Shown: one piece after another, positions 43,037 to 50,931 of the stretch
How positions within the stretch are numbered: position 1 is the first letter of the stretch
Layout: each line of letters begins with the position of its first letter
Assembly: GCA_019637265.1 (NCBI GenBank)
Contig: JAHBVY010000005.1
Span: 304,186 to 368,185 of the forward strand
Reading direction: 5' to 3'
Source of the DNA: Polyangiaceae bacterium
GTDB lineage: Bacteria; Myxococcota_A; Polyangia; Polyangiales; Polyangiaceae
Length of the DNA stretch: 64,000 nt
Position numbers and translations under genes: made by a program
The notes under the pieces: generated by a model
Databases searched by the model: none
What the model was told of the DNA's origin: nothing
The model's input: the letters and a program-made list of their open reading frames with translations, nothing else

Positions 43037-44961
43037 TGACGGCCGGCGCGCTCGCGCAGCGAGGGGCTCATGGGTTCCTTGGGCTGACGATGCACGCGGT
43101 GCGGTGCCGTCCAACCCCCCAAACCCACCTCCTCTGGATATTGGCAGCTTTCCTGACCGCATTCGCGATATCCAGCCTCGCGAGCGCTGCGCCGCGGCTG
43201 CAGACGGACATCAGCCGCTCCACGGTGGAGGCCAACGAGGCGTTCACCGTCACCCTGACCATTCAGGACGCCGACAACCCGCGGCAGCCCACCCTCAAGC
43301 TCCCGCCCGGCTTCGACCAACGCGGACCGGCCATCTCCACCCGCAGCCAGATCAGCGTGCGCGGCGGGCGCATCACTCAATCCCAAGGCATCAGCGCCAC
43401 TTGGACCTTGGTGGCGAAGAGGCCCGGCACCTACGTGCTCGGGCCCGCCTCCGTCCAAGTCGGTGACCGCCGCTACTCCGGGGAGGTGCTGCGGGTGCGG
43501 GTGGTGGCGGCCGGCAGCGCGCCGCGCGGTCGCAGCAACTTCGATCCGTTCGGGGTGCTGCGCGGCTTCCCTGGCTTCGGTGACGAGGACGAGCCGCTCG
43601 AGGATCTGATCCCGCCGCCGCCCGATGAATTCCGCATGGATTCATACCCGGACTCAGTGGCCTTCCTGCGCGCCGAGGTGAAGCCGGCGCGCGCCGTGGT
43701 GGGCGAGCCCATCGTCTACCGCGTGTTCGCCTACGGCTCCCGCGGCCCCTTCAACGAGCACCGGGCCACCGAGGCCTCGCGCCCCGACTTCTTGGCCTAC
43801 CCCGTGACCGAGAGCTCGTTCGGCGGAGAGCTCCACCGAGTGCAAATCGCTGATCGCACCTTCCACGCCATCAAGCTCCGCGAGGTGATCCTGGTGCCGC
43901 TCCGGAGCGGCGACCTCGTCATCGGGCCGATGTCGGCTGGCTTCGGCGGCCCGGCTTACGGCGCGCGGCAGGCGGGCGGCGGGCTCCAGCGCGAGAGCGA
44001 GTCGATCACGGTGCGCGTCACGGAGCCGCCCGCTGACAACAGGCCCACTGGCTACACCCTGGGCGACGTGGGCACCTTCAGCTTGAGCGCCAGGGTGGAG
44101 CCGCGGACGCTGAAGCAGGGCGAGTCAGTCAGCGTGATTGTCCGCCTGGAAGGGCAAGGAAACTTACCTTCGGCGCTGAAGCCGCCGCAGCGCATGGGGG
44201 TGGAGTGGCTCGAGCCGAACGTGAAGGAGCAGATCGACCCGCGCGGCGGCTCCCTCGGCGGTTGGCGGCGCTTCAGCTACACGGCGCGCATCACCACCAC
44301 CGGCGAGGTGGAGCTCGGCGCCTTCACGCTGCCCTTCTGGAACCCGACGCGGCGCCGCTACGAGACCATCGAGGCCACGCTCGGCAGCGTCCGCGTCGAT
44401 CCGAACCCTGACTTGGTGGACGAGCCCAGCGTGGGCGAGCCCAAAATCGAGGTGGCGCCGCGCGCCCAGCTGAGCCCGATGCAGCGTCACGGAGCGCCGC
44501 TCACGGATCAGGCGCCGTTCTGGCTCGCGCTGTTCGGCGCCCCGCTGTCGCTCTTGCTGGTGCGGCTAGGCGGCCGCGCCGGTGCGCGCCTCCGCGCCGG
44601 CATGAAGCGCCGCAGCCAAGCCGCGGGGACGCTCGCCGCCGAGGCGCTCGCGAAGGCAGCCGCGGCCACCAAGGCGGGCGCGCCGCGAGACGCCGCCAGC
44701 GAGTACGAGCGGGCGCTCTTGCACGCGACCGAGGGCGCCACTGGTATCCGCGCGCGCGGCGTGCTGCGCGCCGAGCTTCAGAGCACCCTGGAGGGCGCCG
44801 GCGTGGAAGAGACGCTCGCGAGCGAGCTGGTGCAGCTGCTGGAGCTGTTCGACGCCGTGCGCTTCACCGGTGAGGCGCTGCCCGAAGACACCTCCCGCCG
44901 CGTGCGTCAGCTGGTCTCCCAACTGGAGAAGCTGGGGCGCCGCTCCGGGGGCGCCGCGTGA
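43036..44961 (+). CDS. batD: BatD, oxygen-tolerance-type protein
   Basis: About 641 residues. A long N-terminal leader with a hydrophobic helix (LLWILAAFLTAFAISSLASA, about 33-52) is followed by tandem Ig-like beta domains beginning RLQTDISRSTVEANEAFTVTL, the standard BatD opening, then FSATWTLVAKRPG-type strands and a second unit from about 330. One membrane helix lies near 495-512 and a helical cytoplasmic tail follows. The TGATG junction with the BatB/C gene couples translation. The first 30 residues include a stretch coded by a dispersed G/T-rich element, which explains the odd long n-region. Confidence 0.9.
   Translation: MTAGALAQRGAHGFLGLTMHAVRCRPTPQTHLLWILAAFLTAFAISSLASAAPRLQTDISRSTVEANEAFTVTLTIQDADNPRQPTLKLPPGFDQRGPAISTRSQISVRGGRITQSQGISATWTLVAKRPGTYVLGPASVQVGDRRYSGEVLRVRVVAAGSAPRGRSNFDPFGVLRGFPGFGDEDEPLEDLIPPPPDEFRMDSYPDSVAFLRAEVKPARAVVGEPIVYRVFAYGSRGPFNEHRATEASRPDFLAYPVTESSFGGELHRVQIADRTFHAIKLREVILVPLRSGDLVIGPMSAGFGGPAYGARQAGGGLQRESESITVRVTEPPADNRPTGYTLGDVGTFSLSARVEPRTLKQGESVSVIVRLEGQGNLPSALKPPQRMGVEWLEPNVKEQIDPRGGSLGGWRRFSYTARITTTGEVELGAFTLPFWNPTRRRYETIEATLGSVRVDPNPDLVDEPSVGEPKIEVAPRAQLSPMQRHGAPLTDQAPFWLALFGAPLSLLLVRLGGRAGARLRAGMKRRSQAAGTLAAEALAKAAAATKAGAPRDAASEYERALLHATEGATGIRARGVLRAELQSTLEGAGVEETLASELVQLLELFDAVRFTGEALPEDTSRRVRQLVSQLEKLGRRSGGAA
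43101..43126 (-). repeat. G/T-rich repeat copy 14, inside batD
   Basis: GCGGTGCCGTCCAACCCCCC then AAACCC. It codes for RCRPTPQT upstream of the BatD signal helix. GGACGGCACC tail type with a full core. Confidence 0.75.
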
Positions 44962-45947
44962 TCCATCAGGTGCGCTGTCAAGCACGCAGGGCGCCGCGCG
45001 TGCGGCGCGCTCTCTTCGCCCTGCTGTGCGCCCTGGGGCTCCTGCTCAACGGCGCCGGGGGCGCCCTCGCTCAGGGGTCCCCGAGCCCGGCTGGTGATCC
45101 AGTCGGTGATACTGACCGACCCAGCGGGCCCGCTGATCCAGGCGAGCCCGGCGAGCCCAGCCCGGCGGGACGGCCAGGCAGTCAGGCTGCCTTCCAGCGC
45201 GCCGCCAGCGCGCTCGAGGCGGGCGCCTTCGATCGGGCGCTCGACGAGCTGGAGGCGCTCGCCGATCGCGGCTTCGTCCACCCCGACGCGAGCTTCAACC
45301 GCGGCGTCGCTTACCTGCGCCGCGCGGAGTCGGCGCAGGCGAGGCCCGGCGACTACGGGCGCGCCGCCGCGGCGATGCAAGAGGCGCTGCGGCTTCAGCC
45401 GGGCGACGCCGAAGCGGCGCGCACCTTGGCGCAGATCGAGTCTCAGATCGCGCGGCGACGCAGCCGTGAGGGGCGCGACCCGGTGATCGCGAGCCCCAAG
45501 ATGGCGCGCGCCGTGGTGAGCCTGGTGGACGAAGACACCTGGGCGTGGCTCGCGCTCGTCTCCTCGCTCGGCGTGAGCGTGGGGCTCGGGCTGTGGCTGT
45601 GGGGGAGAGCGCCGCGTCAACGCTTCACCGGCGGGGTGACGACGGCGGTCGCTGGGGTGCTGCTGCTCACCTTGAGCGGTCTCACCCTGCAGGCCCGGCG
45701 CTATCGCACGACGTCGACCCCAGCGGTGGTGGTCGTCGTCGAAGCGCGGCTGCTCGATGAGCTGGGCAAGCCGCTCGGCCGCGGTCCGGATCATGAGCTG
45801 GACGCCCTACCCGAAGGCGCCTTGGTGTGGATCACCGAGCGCGGCGGCGCGCTGAGCCGCGTCGAGTGGGGCGCGCTGCAAGCCTTCGTGCGCTCGGCGG
45901 AGCTCCAGCCGCTCGCTGCTCCCGAAGACCTCAGCGAAGCGCCGTGA
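44958..45947 (+). CDS. batE: BatE-like TPR/SH3 membrane protein
   Basis: A 329-residue protein: signal helix (about 17-38), Pro/Gly-rich spacer, TPR region (about 75-150, ALEAGAFDRALDELEAL then AAMQEALRLQPGDAEAARTL), two membrane helices (about 194-213 and 227-245), and a C-terminal SH3-like domain (ALVWITERGGALSRVEWGALQAFV). This is the BatE order. The GTG overlaps the batD stop by four bases; it is the last gene of the operon. Its stop codon lies in the first unit of a repeat block. Confidence 0.87.
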   Translation: MIHQVRCQARRAPRVRRALFALLCALGLLLNGAGGALAQGSPSPAGDPVGDTDRPSGPADPGEPGEPSPAGRPGSQAAFQRAASALEAGAFDRALDELEALADRGFVHPDASFNRGVAYLRRAESAQARPGDYGRAAAAMQEALRLQPGDAEAARTLAQIESQIARRRSREGRDPVIASPKMARAVVSLVDEDTWAWLALVSSLGVSVGLGLWLWGRAPRQRFTGGVTTAVAGVLLLTLSGLTLQARRYRTTSTPAVVVVVEARLLDELGKPLGRGPDHELDALPEGALVWITERGGALSRVEWGALQAFVRSAELQPLAAPEDLSEAP

Positions 45948-46038
45948 AGCGCAGCGTCTGAAAGCGCCGTGAGCCCGTGCGCCGTGAAAGCGCCGTGGAG
46001 CCCGTGCGCCGTGAAGCGCAGCGTCTGAAAGCGCCGTG
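45939..46038. repeat. Direct repeat block after batE
   Basis: A 33-bp sequence beginning GCGCCGTGAAGCGCAGCGTC occurs exactly twice (45939-45971 and 46006-46038), with further shorter GCGCCGTGRAG units between them. It starts inside the last codons of batE. The unit is the reverse complement of that in the 36.4-kb block. Confidence 0.88.
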
Positions 46039-46088
46039 GAGCCGAGCGCCATGAAGCGCACCGGCGCGCCGCGAGGCAAGCTGTTAGA

Positions 46089-46682
46089 GTGCCCCACGTG
46101 TGGGTCCGTCGAGCAGCCATCCGCCCCGTCCCAACCTATGCCCGCATCCCCGAGGGCATCATCGAGGGGCTGAGCGAGCTGTTCAGCGCCGACACGGACG
46201 ACGCCACGCGCGAGCGCCTGGATGACGTCTTCACCGACTTCGAGGAGCGGCAACCGGCGCTGGCGGCCTACGTCGCCGAGGTGCTCGGGAGGAACCTCGA
46301 CGACACCGCGCTGGCGCTCGGCTACTTCTTGATGACGGCGACCTGGCTCGCCTTCGACACCTCCCACTCGGAGGCGCTGGAGGAGGTCTCGCAAGACCTG
46401 CTCAACGCCACCCGCGAGTCACTCGCGCTGGATGAGCAGCTCCGCATCAGCGACCCCGCCGAGCCCCTCGACAGCGACGACGTGGTGGCGATGGAGCAGC
46501 CCCACCTGCTCGAGTTCATCAACGATCACGTCAGCGCCACGCTGGAGGCCCATCAGGACGACATCGAGGTGGATGACGTCCACGCCGTCTACCGCATGAC
46601 GCTGATCGCGGTGCTCGCGCTCTCCTACGCCGTGAAGGCGCCCCGCGGCTTCCCCCTCGCGAAGACCGAGCTGATGGCCTAA
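46089..46682 (+). CDS. Acidic hypothetical protein
   Basis: A 197-residue, strongly acidic and mostly helical protein with no recognised domain. Landmarks are FTDFEERQPALAAYVAEVLGRNLDDTALALGYFLM and a C-terminal apolar helix MTLIAVLALSYAVKAP, which is too short to call a membrane anchor. GTG 46089 or a later GTG may be the start; no strong ribosome site is visible. It converges with an SRPBCC-domain gene, the ends overlapping by four bases. Composition matches neighbours. Confidence 0.68.
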   Translation: MPHVWVRRAAIRPVPTYARIPEGIIEGLSELFSADTDDATRERLDDVFTDFEERQPALAAYVAEVLGRNLDDTALALGYFLMTATWLAFDTSHSEALEEVSQDLLNATRESLALDEQLRISDPAEPLDSDDVVAMEQPHLLEFINDHVSATLEAHQDDIEVDDVHAVYRMTLIAVLALSYAVKAPRGFPLAKTELMA

Positions 46683-47230
46683 CTCAGCGTCGCCAGGCTC
46701 GTCTTCGCTTGGCGCTCCAGGTAGCGCGTGAGGCCGCGGCTCACCTCGATCAGGTTCGGCGTCACCTTGCGGCACACGTACTCCGTGACCGTCTTGTTGA
46801 TGCCGCTCCTCAGCAGCTTCGGCACCCCGGCGATTTTGCTCGCGTCGATCTCGATGACGCCGCGGATCTCGAAGCGCGTCCCCGCCTCCGTCTCCACGAA
46901 GCGGTTCACGCCCTCACAGCGCACCGCCTCCGTGAAGGAGTTGGTGCGGATGCTCCAGCTGCAGGTGTAGTCCGCCTCGCTCCAGCGCGCCTGATCACGC
47001 CAGCCCAGCATCGAGTCGCTCAGCACCACCCGCGCCGCCGAAGGCAGCTCACCACCGCCGTGCCACACGTTCGAGATCTCGACCACGCCCGGCTCGGGCT
47101 CTTCACGGCTGACGACGTCGATGCGCCGGATGTTGGGCAAGAACTCCACCAGCTTCGGCAGCTCATCGCGATAAGCGCGGAACACGCGCGCGCGGTCGAA
47201 CGGGATGTCGGCGTCGGCGTTCAGCTCCAT
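46679..47230 (-). CDS. SRPBCC (START-like) domain protein
   Basis: A 183-residue protein reading as one helix-grip fold. It starts with DADIPFDRARVFRAYRDELPKLVEFLPNI, the usual opening strand-helix pair of polyketide-cyclase/START-like proteins, and ends with a long C-terminal helix (VTPNLIEVSRGLTRYLERQA). Ligand is unknown; no catalytic residues are implied by the family. The ATG lies seven bases after the stop of the beta-barrel protein gene upstream, so the two may be co-transcribed. Confidence 0.8.
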   Translation of the reverse strand: MELNADADIPFDRARVFRAYRDELPKLVEFLPNIRRIDVVSREEPEPGVVEISNVWHGGGELPSAARVVLSDSMLGWRDQARWSEADYTCSWSIRTNSFTEAVRCEGVNRFVETEAGTRFEIRGVIEIDASKIAGVPKLLRSGINKTVTEYVCRKVTPNLIEVSRGLTRYLERQAKTSLATLS

Positions 47231-47236
47231 CTTGCC

Positions 47237-48769
47237 TCAGAGCCCGTAGGCGAAACCCAAGGTCGGCGCGATCACGGTCGCGCTGTCAGGCAGCATCTGA
47301 CGCACCCCCACCTCGACCACCATCGCCAGGTTCTTCTCCACCGCGTACTGGAGCCCCAGGCCCGCGCCCGCGAAGAAGCCGCCCCCGAGCTGGTAGGCGT
47401 CCACGTTCTGCGTGCGGGTGCGGCCGCCGCCGAGGTCCTCCTTGATCGGCGTGGTGAGGCGCGCCACGCTGTCCGCCATCCCGCCACCGAAGAACACGTA
47501 AGGGCGCACGCCTGACTGCGTGAAGGGCTCGTTGGCGAAGTGGAAGGCGAAGCGCAGCTCCGCGTGGAAGGGGTTGAAGGTCTTGCCGTCGTCGCGCTTC
47601 GGGTGACCCAAGAACGCGAAGCCGAGCTTCAGCCCGGCGAGGAAGCGCTGCCCCAAGAGCCGCTCGTAGCTCAGCATCACGCGCATGCTGCCGGTGCCCA
47701 CGCCGCCGATCAGGCGGTTCGAGCTGCCGTCGTCCACCGGCCGTCCGCTGAACTGCCCATCGCTGTAGAAGCAGCTCAGGGTGCCGTCCTTCTGCGCGTT
47801 GGGGGAGCAGGCATCGTCAGTGCTCTGTACGAGCGACAAATCCGGGCTGAACGAGAGCGTGAGCCAGTTCTTCACGGCGAGGTCATCCGGGGTGGGCACG
47901 TAGCCCTCCTCACGATCCACGCAGTAGAGGTTCTTGCACAGCTGATTGCCGGGGCAGTCGTCGCTGTTCTCACAGGAGAGCCGCGTGTCCATGTCGCGCG
48001 CACAAGCGTCCGGCGGCGCCTGACCTGGTAAAGCAGGCTGACGACCGTCGATGGATGAGCGCAGCGCCACCCGGCGCGGTGAGGCGGCGGAGCCAGCGCT
48101 CGCCACGCGATCGAGGTTGTCGTCGAAGGCGGTGGTGAAATAGAGCAGATCACCCTCTTCACCCACGGCGGAGCAAGGGATGTAGCCGCCGTAGCCGTTC
48201 TCGCCGCGCGCGCTCAGCGTCACCTCCAGCCAACCCGATCGCCCGGGGGCGCGGTACCGCGTGATGACCTTGTTCACCGCGAGCCCCTCCGGCACCGTCA
48301 CGTAGACCGGCAGCGGGGTGCCCACCACCTGCTCGGCGAAGGGCTCCTCCTCCAACACGCCGACGGAGCGATCCACCGTGAGCGGCGCAGGCCCTGAGGC
48401 AGCGGCCGCTTCGTCGTAAGCGCGCTGGACACCATCACTGACGAAGTTGCGGTCGAGCGGCATCTCCGGAGCGAGCTTCAGCATGCGCTTGAACTCCTCC
48501 ACCGCGTCTTGGTGGCGCTCCATGCCGCCCGCGTAGAGCACGCCCAGGTGATGGTGGATCCGCGCGGTCACGTCCTTCGGGCACTTGTCCCCCTCACACA
48601 CCTTGAGCGCCGTCTGCAGCTTGGCCTCCGCGGCCTTGAAGTTCATCGCGAGGTAGTCTTCATCCATCGCGTCGCGCATCAGGTCCTCGGCGCGCGCCTT
48701 GTTCGCCGCCGCCGAGCCCGCCGTCAGCATCACCACCGCCGCAGCGAGCAGACCTCGACGCAGCCTCAT
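47237..48769 (-). CDS. Exported TPR protein with C-terminal beta-barrel
   Basis: A 510-residue protein: signal MRLRRGLLAAAVVMLTAGSAAA, a TPR-like N-terminal domain (about 25-115, AKLQTALKVCEGDKCPKDVTARIHHHLG), a linker, a beta domain (about 135-235), a Cys-rich insert (DTRLSCENSDDCPGNQLCKNLYC), and a C-terminal half with alternating strands ending TLGFAYGL, typical of an outer-membrane barrel of eight or more strands. The family is unnamed but common in myxobacteria. The ATG at 48769 is chosen for its signal peptide; the longer frame lacks one. The SRPBCC gene follows after six bases. Confidence 0.8.
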   Translation of the reverse strand: MRLRRGLLAAAVVMLTAGSAAANKARAEDLMRDAMDEDYLAMNFKAAEAKLQTALKVCEGDKCPKDVTARIHHHLGVLYAGGMERHQDAVEEFKRMLKLAPEMPLDRNFVSDGVQRAYDEAAAASGPAPLTVDRSVGVLEEEPFAEQVVGTPLPVYVTVPEGLAVNKVITRYRAPGRSGWLEVTLSARGENGYGGYIPCSAVGEEGDLLYFTTAFDDNLDRVASAGSAASPRRVALRSSIDGRQPALPGQAPPDACARDMDTRLSCENSDDCPGNQLCKNLYCVDREEGYVPTPDDLAVKNWLTLSFSPDLSLVQSTDDACSPNAQKDGTLSCFYSDGQFSGRPVDDGSSNRLIGGVGTGSMRVMLSYERLLGQRFLAGLKLGFAFLGHPKRDDGKTFNPFHAELRFAFHFANEPFTQSGVRPYVFFGGGMADSVARLTTPIKEDLGGGRTRTQNVDAYQLGGGFFAGAGLGLQYAVEKNLAMVVEVGVRQMLPDSATVIAPTLGFAYGL

Positions 48770-48935
48770 GCGCCACCTGGCGGCGCTGCCTGGAGAAGAC
48801 TCGAACCCGACCCGGTATCCATCGAAAGCGCCCATGCGGGGGCGATACTAAAGCGAAAGCGCGCGGCAACGTAGGGCGTTTTCGCCTCCTTGCTGCTAGC
48901 TGGGCGCCATCGCGTGGGCGGTGTGGGTGATCGAC

Positions 48936-48974
48936 GCGCTCTGGCGTGCTCATCCGCGCGCTCTGGCGTGTTCA
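48936..48974. repeat. Direct repeat before the TerB-like gene
   Basis: GCGCTCTGGCGTGYTCA occurs twice, at 48936-48952 and 48958-48974, 16 of 17 bases identical with a 22-bp period. Confidence 0.75.
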
Positions 48975-49043
48975 AGCGCCGGGCGTTCCGCTATCGTCCT
49001 TGGCGCCGAGGCCCGGGGCGCCTCGGGAGGAGTCGAAGATCTC

Positions 49044-49526
49044 ATGGAAGAGAAGCCGCGCTTGGGTCGAGACGTGTTCATCGCACTGGCCGCCGTGGGT
49101 TGGGCCGATGGCCAGCTCGACGCTGAAGAAGCCGACGCCATCGTGCGCACGGCGATTGAAGAGGGCCTGGAGCTGGACGACATCGCCGAGATCGAGGAGG
49201 CCACCAAGGAGCCCCTCGACATCGGGGTGGTGGACAGGAAGCAGCTCAGCAAGGAGGACCGGCTGTTCGTGTACGCCGTCGCCTCATGGATGACGCGGCT
49301 CGACGGCGTGGTGCACGAAGGTGAGACACAAGCGCTCGCCAAGCTGGGGGACGCCCTCAAGATCCCGGAGCGGCCGAGGTTCCACGCCGACGCGCTCGCG
49401 CAAGAGGTCGCCGCGCTCCCGGAGGGGGACCGCCCGAGCCGCTACGACTTGCCAGCGCTCCGGGCGCTGATCGGCGCGCGCCTGAAGGAGGCGCAGGAGC
49501 GCCGCGACGGCACGGAAGAAGAGTAG
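49044..49526 (+). CDS. TerB-like protein
   Basis: A 160-residue acidic helical protein. FIALAAVGWADGQLDAEEADAIVRTA matches the TerB/TerB-C core, in which Asp residues before and within the helix pair bind metal; a second half (FVYAVASWMTRLDGVVHEGETQAL) repeats the pattern. The family is linked to tellurite resistance and stress responses, but most members have no proven role. The ATG at 49044 has GGAGGAG eleven bases upstream. No ter operon partners are nearby. Confidence 0.82.
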   Translation: MEEKPRLGRDVFIALAAVGWADGQLDAEEADAIVRTAIEEGLELDDIAEIEEATKEPLDIGVVDRKQLSKEDRLFVYAVASWMTRLDGVVHEGETQALAKLGDALKIPERPRFHADALAQEVAALPEGDRPSRYDLPALRALIGARLKEAQERRDGTEEE

Positions 49527-49535
49527 CGGCTTCGT

Positions 49536-49550
49536 CAGCGTCCATGACGC
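49536..49550. terminator. Hairpin after TerB-like gene
   Basis: AGCGTC-CAT-GACGCT, a 6-bp stem ten bases after the stop. Confidence 0.45.
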
Positions 49551-49581
49551 TCGGCCTCCTCGTCGCTCGCGCTCAGTGAGG

Positions 49582-49675
49582 GTGCCTCGCACGAGGCGCC
49601 CTCAGCGGATTTCGGATCGGGGATACCTCGTACGAGGCACCTCGAGCCGATTTCGGATCGGGGGTTGGGGGTTGG
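49582..49675 (+). repeat. Duplicated unit with G/T-rich repeat copy 15
   Basis: Two similar units of about 40 bp, each a palindrome (CCTCGCACGAGG, then CCTCGTACGAGG) followed by GATTTCGGATCGGGG. The second continues into GGGGGTTGGGGGTTGG at 49660-49675, the most G-rich version of the dispersed core and a plausible two-layer G-quadruplex. Confidence 0.78.
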
Positions 49676-49801
49676 TAGAACCCTACGTCACTTCAGCCGC
49701 CGCAGGCTCTCCCACCAGGTGCCTCTGCGCCGCGCCCCATCACCTGAGCACCCAGCTCGCCTCGCGCGCTCAGGTGCTCAGGTTCACTGATTACCGTCGG
49801 C

Positions 49802-50533
49802 TCACGGCGTGCAGGTGCCGCCGCCCACCGGCGCGCCGAACTGCGACGGATCCACGCAGCCGAGCCCGAGGAAGCTGTCCATCACCCCGCAGGTGCCGTC
49901 CGGCTTGCAGCACCCGGGCAGCGTGAAGCCGCTCATGCTGAACCCTTCGCACTCATTGCTCACCTGACCCGGCTGCCCAGCCTCGATGCACTGGCCACCG
50001 AGGAACGAGGTGCTGTAGCCGCAGCGGCCCGCCGCCGTGCAGCAAGGGTCCACCTGGACCGGCAGGCCCGGCGCCGGCGGGCAATCGGCGGGCACCTGAC
50101 AATTTTGACCACCGCCGCCGCTGCCGCCCGCGCCGCTGCCTCCTGCGCCGCTGCCGCCGGTCGCGCCACTCGCGCCGCTGCCTCCTGCGCCGCTGCCGCC
50201 GGTCGCGCCACTCGCGCCGCTACCCCCTGCGCCGCTGCCGCCGGTCGCGCCGGAGCCACCTGCGCCCACGCCACCCGTGGCACCCGAGGCGCCCACGCCG
50301 CCGCTCGCGCCCACGCCGCCCGCACCGGCGTTGCCTGAGCCGCCGTTGCCCGAGCCACCATTGCCCCCTGGAGACGTCCCGGCGCTGCCCCCGTCGCCCG
50401 CGGCGCCCCCATCACCCGCAGCGCCCCCGACACCCGCGTCGTCACCCTGATAGTCGATGTCCGTCGCACCACCGCACGCCACGCTGAGCGCGAGCGGAGC
50501 GCTCACCAGTAAGCCCGTCACGAATCGGTTCAT
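49802..50533 (-). CDS. Gly-rich lipoprotein with Cys-rich C-terminal domain
   Basis: A 243-residue predicted surface lipoprotein: signal NRFVTGLLVSAPLALSVAC with Cys20, an Asp-containing opener, then about 115 residues of Gly/Ala/Ser tether with the period GGSGAGGSGASGAT repeated. The C-terminal 90 residues hold ten or more cysteines in two similar halves (PCCTAAGRCGYSTSFLGGQC and GCCKPDGTCGVMDSFLGLGC), a small disulphide-rich domain. GGAGA eight bases before the ATG at 50533 supports the start. Third protein in this window built on the same tether plan; ligand unknown. Confidence 0.82.
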   Translation of the reverse strand: MNRFVTGLLVSAPLALSVACGGATDIDYQGDDAGVGGAAGDGGAAGDGGSAGTSPGGNGGSGNGGSGNAGAGGVGASGGVGASGATGGVGAGGSGATGGSGAGGSGASGATGGSGAGGSGASGATGGSGAGGSGAGGSGGGGQNCQVPADCPPAPGLPVQVDPCCTAAGRCGYSTSFLGGQCIEAGQPGQVSNECEGFSMSGFTLPGCCKPDGTCGVMDSFLGLGCVDPSQFGAPVGGGTCTP

Positions 50534-50931
50534 CTCGAAGTCTCCTGTAGGGAAGCAGCTGGCGTTCGCGAAGGGCGACGCCCGGGGCAGCTCGCCGGAG
50601 CTTACGCCCCGAAGCCAGCCGGCGAAAGCCAAGAGCAGCTCGCGTCCCCGCTTCGACTGCGCACGCAGACGCCGCTTCGCGGCGCGCGCTCTCGCGTCAA
50701 TGGAAAGCTACGAGCCCAGCGTACACGCCACTGGGTGTGGTGCGCTGAATCGGCGGTGGGGAGAGGCGGCGTGAGCGACGCGCAGCAGGCGACGCTGCTG
50801 GACCGCGCGCCGTGAGGCGGGCGCAGCGAAAATCAGTGTGGGAAAAGTTGGGGCGGCCGCGCTCGAGCTGACTCCAACGCCGCTCGACGTGTGTCAATCC
50901 GTGTGGAAAAAGTTGGGACGACCGCGCGCCG
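50534..50931. other. Gap with a 27-bp direct repeat
   Basis: No gene in 398 bp. GTGTGGGAAAAGTTGGGGCG then GCCGCGC (50836-50862) recurs as GTGTGGAAAAAGTTGGGACG then ACCGCGC (50901-50927), 24 of 27 bases matching, 65 bp apart. The pair sits directly beyond the stop of the dioxygenase gene. Confidence 0.7.
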
